Of a stretch of DNA of 53,716 bases, positions 1-8,277 are shown piece after piece. The stretch lies in assembly GCA_964522665.1 (NCBI GenBank), contig CAZFVY010000043.1, forward strand, positions 1 to 53,716. Direction: 5' to 3'. The notes under the pieces were generated by a model, which was not told the DNA's origin, did not search any database, and saw only the letters and a list, made by a program, of their open reading frames with translations. The translations under genes and the position numbers were made by a program. Within the stretch, counting starts at the first letter, position 1. Each line of letters starts with the position of its first letter. Source of the stretch: CAZFVY01 sp964522665 (lineage in GTDB: Bacteria; Verrucomicrobiota; Verrucomicrobiia; Limisphaerales; CAZFVY01).

Positions 1-100
1 GAAACCCACTGCTGAAAAGGAAATATCCCAACACTTCGGTCAGAATAAGCGTCAGGACCAGCCCACCGAGACATATCATTGTGACCTTTAGAAATCGCAT
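1..100 (-). CDS. Membrane or exported protein, N-terminal part only
   Basis: An open frame enters the window from the left edge. It begins MRFLKVTMICLGGLVL and continues with an uninterrupted hydrophobic stretch to about residue 29, which looks like a signal peptide or signal anchor. Only 33 residues are visible, so no family can be named. The frame stays open upstream of this ATG as far as the stop codon of the lipoprotein gene. An alternative GTG start near position 172 would add a charged 24-residue N-terminus (containing NAERLIRS), but neither start has a convincing ribosome binding site. It lies downstream of the Rhs and lipoprotein genes in the same direction, so it may be the last gene of that operon. 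It could be a second immunity component or be unrelated. Confidence 0.45.
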   Translation of the reverse strand, partial: MRFLKVTMICLGGLVLTLILTEVLGYFLFSSGF

Positions 101-196
101 GATCTTCGAGTCGCTAACAAATGTTGAGCGAATAAGGCGTTCGGCGTTCAAATATGCCCCGTAAGCTGTCACCTCTTGCTCAATAAACGTGCAAGC

Positions 197-580
197 CTAC
201 TTGTCAAAAACCTTGACGCGCCATTTGTCCGCCCCCAGATAGGTGAAGCGAATTTTGCCGTTTTTGAACTTGGCCGGAATGCCCGATTCGTCCCGCTTCA
301 ACTGCGCTTGGTGCAATGAACCTCCTTCTTTCCAAATAATTTTCAGGGTCAGAGGGACATCGACCGTGGCGCCATAAAATGTTGCGCTCGTTTCAGAAAG
401 TTGATCTTCAGCGAGGACAGGAACCAAAACGCCCGGCGATGCCCGCAACGGAAGCCCTGCGATCGAATCGACGAATATCTCATTGGGGCCTAGGTTGAAA
501 TAAACGAAGTCAATTTTCCTCATGCCAGAACAACCCACACAACAAAATATGCAAGCGATGCTTGTCAAAAAGGTCCTCAT
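197..580 (-). CDS. Small lipoprotein, candidate immunity protein of the Rhs toxin
   Basis: This 127-residue protein starts with a short charged N-terminus and a hydrophobic core ending in a lipobox-like CCVGC, so Cys17 would be lipidated. The following Ser (not Asp) suggests outer-membrane rather than inner-membrane retention under the E. coli rule. The mature part is small and beta-rich in appearance, with no recognised domain. Its start lies 15 bp after the stop of the Rhs gene, in the same direction, so the two are probably cotranscribed. Known immunity proteins for Tle1-family phospholipase toxins (Tli1) are periplasmic lipoproteins encoded beside the toxin. The context therefore makes an immunity role the best guess, but no sequence similarity to Tli1 was tested. 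Confidence 0.7.
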   Translation of the reverse strand: MRTFLTSIACIFCCVGCSGMRKIDFVYFNLGPNEIFVDSIAGLPLRASPGVLVPVLAEDQLSETSATFYGATVDVPLTLKIIWKEGGSLHQAQLKRDESGIPAKFKNGKIRFTYLGADKWRVKVFDK

Positions 581-595
581 TCAACTTACCGATTG

Positions 596-3500
596 TTAGA
601 ATTTCACCCCGGAAGCGACTGCCGTGTCCTGAATCCAGTTTTCAGCGCCATTGATGTGGGTCTCCGTCGCGGTATCGCTAGTGCCGACATCTCCGTGGCT
701 GCTCAGGATCGGATCACGGTAATTGTAAATTCTCCGTTCCGTGCCTCCACCAAAATGGAACGTTGGAAAGTACCACTGATCGGTGCGCGTTTTAACCGCA
801 TGATAAAAATGCGCGACATTTGGGGGGACCGACGCCGGGGGCGGCTCCGTCCAGGCCATATTGACCGCATCGAACAGGCCGATCCAGTTTACAGGAATCG
901 GCCTCTTCGTGCCGCAACCACAATCGCATCCTTGCTCGTTTAACAGTACAGCCACCCAAACAGCCGCTACCGCCCCTCGGCTCCAGCCTGTCAAATTGAC
1001 CGTAATATTCTTGCCTCCAACTGCACAGAAGTCTGAGCAAACCTGCTGCTTAACGTCCTTGGCGATGGCAAGCGTACTGATCCCGGTCCCACCATTAAAG
1101 AGTCCCTGAGGTCCCTCGTAATACCTCCTTGGAGATTCCTTCGTCCAATTGTACAGTTTCCACGGGTTTGTCCTATCGTCGGCCCTTGCCCAGGTGCCGT
1201 CAATCGCGTAAAACGCCAGCCCCAGAGGGTCGTAGTTATTAATTGGGTTGTTCTGGACCATTCCATAGAGATTTGGTCCTCCTTCCATCTCGTCCGCCGG
1301 GTCACGCGATTGCCAACGCCCTGTGGATGGGTTCAAGTAGCGCTCGCCATAGTACATCAAATCCGTCTCATCATCCTGATACTTGCTGGAAAAGCGGATC
1401 GGATTGACCGTCGCCATCGTCGTCCCCGAGGTCGCCATAAGTTCGCCGAAGGGGCCGTATTCGTAGGTCGCCGAGACATCTCCGTTTGAGCCGTCCACCA
1501 GCCCCATGACGTTGCCGTTGCCGTCGGACATCGCAAATTGGCTTGGGCTGGAGACGACGTAAGGCTGGAGGAAGGCCAAGCCGCCCACGCCCCCGGCTCC
1601 GCCGGGCGCCCCGCTCAAGCCCCCGAGTTGACCGCTCAGGTCCGGCCCCCACACGTAGTCCCGGATCGAGTTGTCGCTTGTGTCCAGATCCGCGATCAGA
1701 CTCCAGCCGTCATACACGAATCGCTCGGCCAAATCCGGGGCACCCGTGCCCGACGTATGGTTCCACACCTGCTTGCCAATGCGGCGGCCCTGGCAATCGT
1801 ACTCGAAGACGATCTTCTGCTGCGGTCCCACCGAGGTGTTGGCCGTCATCGTCACCAATCGGTTCTCCGCGTCCCAGGTATAGCTCCATTCCGTGTCGTT
1901 CGTCAGATTCCCGTCCAGGTCGTACGACAACGCCCCCGCTTGTTCCGGCACGAATTGGTAGCCCGAGCGCGCGGTCGAGCCGTTGATCGTCACGTTGACC
2001 GACTGCCAGACCGGCGCCGAGCCGTTGCTCACCGTCAAGAGCTTCTGGTAAAACGTCCCGCTCTGGTAGTCCGGCGACGCGCCGTTGATCGTCACCGTCG
2101 CCCCCGATGGGGCCGTGCCTACCACGTCGAACGCGTTCGGCGTCTGGAGGTTGTACTGCTGGTTGACGAGGTCCGAACCGTCGTAAATCCCCCGCAACGA
2201 GCCACCGGAAGTATCGCCCCCGACATGGTGATTGATCCGGTTGCCGATCGTGTCGAACAGGTATTCGAACTGTTCCCCGGGCATGTACGTGCCCCCGCTG
2301 AAATGCTTCTTACCCGCCGTCACCTGGCCCAGGTCGTCGTAGCCGTACACCCAGTAGCTATTGTCCACCAAGTTGGTCATTTGCGTTCGCTGGTTGGCGC
2401 CATTGTACTGGTAGCCGTAGCCCGACACGGGCTGACCCGAGCCGGAGGGCGTCCAGGTCACCTGCGTCAACCGGTTCAACTTGTCATACACCCGCGCCCC
2501 GGTCAACCTCGTTACTCCGCTCGCGCTGGCCGTCACCGTCCCGATGAGCGACGAATTCGTCAGGTAGCCATACGTCACCGTGTCGCCCCAAGACGACGCG
2601 CTGTTGACCCGCGAGATCGCGTCGTACCCGTAGGTGACCCACGCCCGGTGCGAGGAGAAGCTGTTCAACAATTCCACCGCGGTGCGCCGCATCTGCGAGT
2701 CGTATTCCAGGTACACGTTCAACCCGTCCAGCGTTCCACTCGCATAGTGCTCCTCGGTTAACTGGCCCGAGTCGAAATAGCCATACGTCGTCGTGGTCGC
2801 TCCAGAAACGGCGGCGGTCTGTCGCCGACCGCCCCGATCGTAGGTGTATGTGAGAGCCGGGGTCGAGGCTGGGTCGTGCGAGTAGGCGATCCCCGTCAAG
2901 TCGCCATGCAGGTACGGAGGGCCTTGCTCAAAGCCATAGCTGTACGTGGTCAACACGCGATTGCTGCCACTGTCCGTCCGCGCCCAGAGGCGCGTTTTGA
3001 GCCGCCCGCCAGGCGTATAGGTGTAGTCGGCCCCGTGGCCGTTGCCGTCCCGCTTGCTCGCTAGCCATCCGCGATAACCGTCATAATTCCAAGTTGTTAG
3101 GTTTGTGCCGGCGTCGCCGCCAAAATTTTGCCACGTTTTAAGTGTTTTTATTCGCCCTTGGGGATCGTAAGTGTACTCGACCGGGTACGTTCGCGAACCG
3201 GACGTCTTTGCAAGCAATCCGTTGGTGGTGTAATAATAATTGGTCGTCGTCGTGGAGTCAGGCAACAATTGGCCCGTCAGCCGGCCGAGGCTGTCATAAT
3301 ACGAGAGCGTTGTTTGCGCGGATTGCCCGGGATTTGGAGCAGGGGTTGTGACGCTGGTCACCCGGTCGGCGTTATTGAAAAGATTGGTCGTGCCCCCATT
3401 GCGAAGGTCGGTCATCTTGTACTGACGGCCAAACGCGTCGTACTCGTAATCCACCTCTCCGTAAAGATTGCCGCTCGCGTCATATTGTTGCACCGACGTC

Positions 3501-6500
3501 AGGCGCCCGTAGGTGTAAAGTTTATACGAAAACGAACTGTCCGGGAGGAAATCCGCCGTCCACTTTTGCCCGCCTCCAATCAGCCCGTAAGACGCCCTGA
3601 ACCGATGGGTAGCCACGGCCGTTGACGGATTCTGAAACTGCACGTCCCAAACATGCAACCCTTCGACTCCGGTGTCCACTTCATGTACCAGATTGCTTGC
3701 GATTGAGCCTCCGGTCAGCAAGGCCCAAGTTTGAACTCGCTTGATCGCGATGCCGTAGGGGTTGCTTGAATCGCTGGCGGTCAGGTAGGTCGTAATTGTA
3801 TTGGAAATGCGATCGACGCCAGTATCGCTAATGTCAACGGTGTCGGCATGGCCGTCGCCGTTTAAGTCCACCGCGGTCGTGACCAATTCTCCCTTGCCGT
3901 TGTAACGGAAGAGGTTCGTCACGCCGTCCGGGTCCACCTCGGCCTGCAATTGCCCGAGACCGTTGTACGAACTCTGCTGCGTCGGCGTTCCCGAGGCGGC
4001 GGCGTAAACCGTGCGGAACGGCCGACCGACTGGATCGATATAGCGTTTTTCGACCTCAGAAGTAGTGGCACCGGTGGCGTCGAGTCTCGTCTCGATCTCC
4101 GTGAGGTAGTTGGTGCCACCAATCGCTTCGACTCCGTAGTCGAACCGTCGTGGTGAGACCGCGGTTCCGGTCACGGACAGCAACCGACCGTCCCGGTAAT
4201 AGGTGTTAACCTCCGTGCCACCGTCCGGGAACGTCGTGGTCTCAACCCGATGACCACTGCCGTCCACTGTGCGAGCAATGCTCGTCTGCGCTCCGTAGGC
4301 GTTTGTGGACAACGTAACTCGGCCCGCGTTATCGTAGGCGAACCGTTCCAATACCTGGGATACGCCGTTGGTGCCGATTCGCGTCCGTGACAGAATATGC
4401 CCTGCGGCGTCGAGCAGGTTCGTGGTCTGGATCGCGAACCGAGTTTCGCCGATCTGGCGTTTGAGGTTATCGTACTGATAGGTCGTGGTCGCCCCATCTT
4501 CGTCGATGTCAGTGTCGATGCCACAACAGGAGTAGGTTACGATACGGTAAAAGCCGCTCAGGTCGTGGGAGAGGGCGTAATTCCACGGGTTGCCCGTCGG
4601 CGCTCCGCCGCTGCCATCATAAGAATAAGTGTCACTGTCAGTCGTAACCAAGACTGACCCGCCAGAAGTGATTTGCTTAACGACCCGCGAGAGCATTTCG
4701 CCCCTAGGGCCAACTTTAGTTTCGGTCTGGACGCCGTTGGTGATCGAACTGGGCGCGGTCGGCGCCGAGTCGGCATTGGGCGCGCCGCGTTGTTCGACAG
4801 TGAGCAATGTCCCCGCGACCGGTTCGCTGTATGTGTAAAGGCTGTAGGTCCCGTCCTGGTAACGCTGCCATATCAGCAAATGATCGTAGGCGTCGCCAAC
4901 GTGATACTGGGCCGCAGTCTTAAGGTTTGTTGAATCGTTCACCGCGGCGCTTGGGTTAACGCAAACCTGCTCCTCTTCATATCCGACCCCGAATTTGCGG
5001 TATTTCTTCCCGACCGTGACGGTGGATTGGCCGGCAATCTGGATTTTCGTCGTTTCGGTGCGAGGAGTATCGGCCTGTACCGTCCCGTCATCAACGCCAG
5101 TGTCCACGCTGGTGTACAGATATTCATTAAGCTTGAATTGGGCCGACGAGCCAGATGTCAGCAGCTTTCCGTCGGTCCCGACCGGAGAATCCCCCCACGT
5201 CGCGAACCGTTGTGCGATCCGCGAATCCGAAGAACTGTTTAAGACCCGGACCTCCTGCCCGGTCATTGTATTCGTGATCCAGGTCGGGTGTCCGGCTGAA
5301 TCGCAGGAATAGGCGGTGGTGACGGCCGCCGAGCCGGAACCCTCCACGCGAAGCACCGACTGGTCCCGGCCCGCCGTGTCGCCTGAGAAGGTCTGGGTCG
5401 TCAGCGAAAGTTGGTAATCTTGGACCTGCGTCGAGCCGACCATTCGTTGCAGGGTGCGGACCTTGTTCGTGACGCCAGCGCCGTTATCGGTGACGGTGCT
5501 CGCGATTTGGACCGTGTTCAGATTGTCGGTTAAGACCCATTGCTTCGTTGAAGCCGTGTACGTATAGGTCCAAACCCGGTCCGCCGTGGTCGGGGAGCTT
5601 CTGAACTCACTAATAGCGATGGTGTTATAGTTGCTGCCAACAAGGTTGCTGCCAGCGATATTCCAACGCACCGTCGGAGCGCCAGAAGGCACTGGCCACA
5701 CGCCCCCAGAACCGGAACTGAAGGAGATGCCCTCGTAAAAACTGATGTCATACCCTGGATTCGGCGTTGTGAAACCGGATGGCGCGGGAATATTGACCAA
5801 GCCACTCGGGGTCCAGATTTGGCTGATCCCCATTTTGGCATTTGGGTAAGGAATATACCCGATCGTAAAATTGGTTCGTACCGACGGAAACTCCAGGAAC
5901 GTCGGTGAGAGTAGGTCTGGATTCGGCGCGTCGGCCTCAAGCATGAACGCGGCGGCCTTTTCCTTGGCATTCGCGCCAACACTGAACGTCGCGCTAAGCT
6001 CCTGCGGGGCGAAGCTCGCCGCCCCAAACGTCTGACAATCGGTACATCCACAACCCGGGCCAACCTCAACTGGAACCGAGTTGCAACCGTAGCTGGTCAT
6101 CGCCAGGACGATAACGGTGCCACTCCGAGTGCCCGCGGTAACAATCGCGGACGTCCCAAGCGACTGAATCCGGCAGCCAAGCGTATCGCCGTTGTTATTC
6201 ACCCCAGCCAGCGACCATGTCGTCGTCCCGGAGCCTGAAACCCGAGCAGTCGTTTGAGAGGAGCCGTCCGCTGGAATGGTAGGACTGCTGAGGGACATCG
6301 TTGGCCCGCCGCTGCCGCCACAACAGACTACTTGAATAATGGCGGTATAGCTCGTAGAGCCACAGGTGAGAATGACGACCGATTGGCCGGGCGCACTTGT
6401 GTCGATTATACGCTTTATCTTGTCGCTTCCAGTATTCTGTCCGCCGGTAAAACTGTAGCCAATTGGAAGGCAGGATTCAGGGATCTTGACGTAATAACCG

Positions 6501-7267
6501 CTTGAATAGGTAAGCGCCGGTATTCCAGAGTCATCACCTACGACCGGCGTGCCCGAACTGAAAAACGGCACGGCGGTCACAGTATCACCCACGCAGACCT
6601 GATAGGTGCTCGTAGTCCCGCTTGTGGAAAGCAACGTCGCGTCTCCCCCGTCGCCCTCTGAATTGAACACCTTGATCCCGGTGATTTGGACAAAGGCAAA
6701 GTTCCCTCGCACTCCCACTGGGTTCGGCGGATCCACATAACACGGACCGTCAGGGCCGAGGAACCCCCAACGATCGAACTCAACGCTGCCGTCGCCGCCG
6801 GCGGAACTAGTGATGGAAGTAGATAGCCCTGGGCCAGCCTGATTAACGACTCCGGCGACGGTATTGGAATCGACTATGCTCGGATTCTCTGTATGTGTAT
6901 CCAGCGTTACCGGAGGGCAATCTGTGTAATGGACGTTGTGTTGAATGGTGGCCGGCGTACTGCTGCCGGTGATTGACGCGTTAATTGTGCCACCAGCGCA
7001 CTGGATCGAGTTGTATTGGAGCACCCCTCCGTTCACCGCGGTCAATATGTCTGGATTCAGAACTCCCGGATTGAAGATAACGGTCGGGTTGAGCGAGATG
7101 GTTGCGGCCTGATAGCAATCATATTGGAGATCAAAGAATTCACACTCGTTGCTCTGTCCCTGGGCGGTTTCAACCGATCCGAAAATAACCGTGACCAGCC
7201 CCAGCTTAAGGAGCGCCCTAAATGTAGCTTGTCTCATACCCTTCGATTGTTCCTGGTTGATTCTCAC
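596..7267 (-). CDS. Giant Rhs/YD-repeat protein with C-terminal DUF2235/Tle1-like hydrolase toxin domain
   Basis: This 2,223-residue protein has an N-terminal signal peptide (hydrophobic core about residues 20-32, ending near AQGQ). An Ig-like segment follows near residues 325-400, then a long array of YD repeats (for example YTYDPQGRI and FEYDCQGRR). The Rhs core ends with YGERYLNPSTGRWQSRDP and NPINNYDPLGL near residue 2017. The last ~206 residues differ: DGTW near the start, N and YYEGPQG downstream, the nucleophile elbow GWSRG with Ser2096 (codon at 980-982), GLFDAV, FYHAV and SSHGDVG. This order matches the DUF2235/Tle1 phospholipase fold (DGTW...GxSRGA...DxV...HsDVG). Several cysteines (CSDFC, CDCGCG) fit an exported enzyme. 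The GTG start overlaps the previous stop (GTGA); ATG at 7237 is an alternative. Family assignment of the tip is by motif only. Confidence 0.88.
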   Translation of the reverse strand: MRINQEQSKGMRQATFRALLKLGLVTVIFGSVETAQGQSNECEFFDLQYDCYQAATISLNPTVIFNPGVLNPDILTAVNGGVLQYNSIQCAGGTINASITGSSTPATIQHNVHYTDCPPVTLDTHTENPSIVDSNTVAGVVNQAGPGLSTSITSSAGGDGSVEFDRWGFLGPDGPCYVDPPNPVGVRGNFAFVQITGIKVFNSEGDGGDATLLSTSGTTSTYQVCVGDTVTAVPFFSSGTPVVGDDSGIPALTYSSGYYVKIPESCLPIGYSFTGGQNTGSDKIKRIIDTSAPGQSVVILTCGSTSYTAIIQVVCCGGSGGPTMSLSSPTIPADGSSQTTARVSGSGTTTWSLAGVNNNGDTLGCRIQSLGTSAIVTAGTRSGTVIVLAMTSYGCNSVPVEVGPGCGCTDCQTFGAASFAPQELSATFSVGANAKEKAAAFMLEADAPNPDLLSPTFLEFPSVRTNFTIGYIPYPNAKMGISQIWTPSGLVNIPAPSGFTTPNPGYDISFYEGISFSSGSGGVWPVPSGAPTVRWNIAGSNLVGSNYNTIAISEFRSSPTTADRVWTYTYTASTKQWVLTDNLNTVQIASTVTDNGAGVTNKVRTLQRMVGSTQVQDYQLSLTTQTFSGDTAGRDQSVLRVEGSGSAAVTTAYSCDSAGHPTWITNTMTGQEVRVLNSSSDSRIAQRFATWGDSPVGTDGKLLTSGSSAQFKLNEYLYTSVDTGVDDGTVQADTPRTETTKIQIAGQSTVTVGKKYRKFGVGYEEEQVCVNPSAAVNDSTNLKTAAQYHVGDAYDHLLIWQRYQDGTYSLYTYSEPVAGTLLTVEQRGAPNADSAPTAPSSITNGVQTETKVGPRGEMLSRVVKQITSGGSVLVTTDSDTYSYDGSGGAPTGNPWNYALSHDLSGFYRIVTYSCCGIDTDIDEDGATTTYQYDNLKRQIGETRFAIQTTNLLDAAGHILSRTRIGTNGVSQVLERFAYDNAGRVTLSTNAYGAQTSIARTVDGSGHRVETTTFPDGGTEVNTYYRDGRLLSVTGTAVSPRRFDYGVEAIGGTNYLTEIETRLDATGATTSEVEKRYIDPVGRPFRTVYAAASGTPTQQSSYNGLGQLQAEVDPDGVTNLFRYNGKGELVTTAVDLNGDGHADTVDISDTGVDRISNTITTYLTASDSSNPYGIAIKRVQTWALLTGGSIASNLVHEVDTGVEGLHVWDVQFQNPSTAVATHRFRASYGLIGGGQKWTADFLPDSSFSYKLYTYGRLTSVQQYDASGNLYGEVDYEYDAFGRQYKMTDLRNGGTTNLFNNADRVTSVTTPAPNPGQSAQTTLSYYDSLGRLTGQLLPDSTTTTNYYYTTNGLLAKTSGSRTYPVEYTYDPQGRIKTLKTWQNFGGDAGTNLTTWNYDGYRGWLASKRDGNGHGADYTYTPGGRLKTRLWARTDSGSNRVLTTYSYGFEQGPPYLHGDLTGIAYSHDPASTPALTYTYDRGGRRQTAAVSGATTTTYGYFDSGQLTEEHYASGTLDGLNVYLEYDSQMRRTAVELLNSFSSHRAWVTYGYDAISRVNSASSWGDTVTYGYLTNSSLIGTVTASASGVTRLTGARVYDKLNRLTQVTWTPSGSGQPVSGYGYQYNGANQRTQMTNLVDNSYWVYGYDDLGQVTAGKKHFSGGTYMPGEQFEYLFDTIGNRINHHVGGDTSGGSLRGIYDGSDLVNQQYNLQTPNAFDVVGTAPSGATVTINGASPDYQSGTFYQKLLTVSNGSAPVWQSVNVTINGSTARSGYQFVPEQAGALSYDLDGNLTNDTEWSYTWDAENRLVTMTANTSVGPQQKIVFEYDCQGRRIGKQVWNHTSGTGAPDLAERFVYDGWSLIADLDTSDNSIRDYVWGPDLSGQLGGLSGAPGGAGGVGGLAFLQPYVVSSPSQFAMSDGNGNVMGLVDGSNGDVSATYEYGPFGELMATSGTTMATVNPIRFSSKYQDDETDLMYYGERYLNPSTGRWQSRDPADEMEGGPNLYGMVQNNPINNYDPLGLAFYAIDGTWARADDRTNPWKLYNWTKESPRRYYEGPQGLFNGGTGISTLAIAKDVKQQVCSDFCAVGGKNITVNLTGWSRGAVAAVWVAVLLNEQGCDCGCGTKRPIPVNWIGLFDAVNMAWTEPPPASVPPNVAHFYHAVKTRTDQWYFPTFHFGGGTERRIYNYRDPILSSHGDVGTSDTATETHINGAENWIQDTAVASGVKF

Positions 7268-8253
7268 CGCAGTTTCAAACGCGCCAACGCCGCCAGTGCC
7301 GCTGGGCGCAGGGCCGCCTCTGTGCCAGTCGCAAGTTCGTTGAGAGCGGCGATTTCCGGTTGACCCCCGAGCGAACCCAATGCATTAACCGCTGCAATCC
7401 TGAGAGGAAGACTTTCGGAAGCAAGCGAGAGGCGCTGCGCTATGGGCGCCGCGTCCGTTACATCCCGGAGAGAGCAGACTTGGATCGCCGCGGCCCGCGC
7501 GAAGGCGTTGGCGTTTGTATCAGCCGCTAACGCCAAGGCTTGGCGATCTACCAGCTTTCCAGCGTCACTCCCATCGGCTGGTTGCAATGCGTTGAGTCCC
7601 AGCAAGGCGGTTCCGGCGATTTGGCTGTCGGTCTCCTTTAAGCCTTCCGTCAGGGTCGATGCAACCACGGGCAAGGAAAGCACTGATTCCCCAGTCGGCG
7701 CGGTTCCAAATTGGTGCGTACCGTCGGCGCTCGTTACCAGGTGCTGCAACGCGTAGTCTCGGACGATGGGATCCTGTTGCCGATCCTCGAAAAGGCCAAC
7801 CAAAAGCGCACCGAGATTCTTGGGCGGCGGTTGTTGTCGTTGGAGCGCGTTAATGATGTCATTCTTTAGGACACGGACGCCACCCTTCGTTAAGCGATCT
7901 GGCGGGTATTCACGGCTGCGAAGCAGTTCATAAAGCGAAGCTATTTCGTTTGTCGTCAAGTGCGAGCCGAGGGAATGCACCGCCTTCATCTTAGCCCAAA
8001 AATCCTCGTTCTTGCCACGAACGATCAAACTGACTGAGTCGTTCGTTGACTGGGGCAACGGAACCCGTGCTTGCGGGAAAGCGGAGGCGAGATTTGTTCT
8101 AGTGCGGTCTGAAAAAGCGGGGATCGCATTCGTCGCGGCTCCCCGCATCGGCGTCTGCGGCGCCCGTTTCGGGTTTTGCGCCCACTTTTGTATAAGAGCG
8201 CTGGTAAGAAGAACCGCTCCGAGCATCACCCACAGTTTCTTGTTTCGATTCAT
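7264..8253 (-). CDS. Membrane-anchored HEAT-repeat protein
   Basis: This 329-residue protein begins with a charged N-terminus and one hydrophobic segment (about residues 7-22) that serves as a signal anchor. A low-complexity linker follows, then alpha-helical repeats. The C-terminal ~200 residues contain HEAT-like units rich in Ala and Leu, such as AGTALLGLNAL, LRIAAVNALGSLG and LRPAALAALARL. HEAT repeats usually form protein-binding solenoids, so a scaffold role at the membrane is a fair inference, but the partner is unknown. Its stop overlaps the Rhs start by four bases, indicating translational coupling. It might assist export, anchoring or processing of the Rhs protein. Confidence 0.7.
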   Translation of the reverse strand: MNRNKKLWVMLGAVLLTSALIQKWAQNPKRAPQTPMRGAATNAIPAFSDRTRTNLASAFPQARVPLPQSTNDSVSLIVRGKNEDFWAKMKAVHSLGSHLTTNEIASLYELLRSREYPPDRLTKGGVRVLKNDIINALQRQQPPPKNLGALLVGLFEDRQQDPIVRDYALQHLVTSADGTHQFGTAPTGESVLSLPVVASTLTEGLKETDSQIAGTALLGLNALQPADGSDAGKLVDRQALALAADTNANAFARAAAIQVCSLRDVTDAAPIAQRLSLASESLPLRIAAVNALGSLGGQPEIAALNELATGTEAALRPAALAALARLKLR

Positions 8254-8277
8254 TTACTTTTCAGTCGTTTCTAGGTC

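Noticed and set aside
1538..2761. Long plus-strand open frame of about 407 codons opposite the Rhs gene
   Set aside because: Arg/Val/His-rich composition and position opposite a clear coding sequence show it is an antisense shadow of a GC-rich gene.
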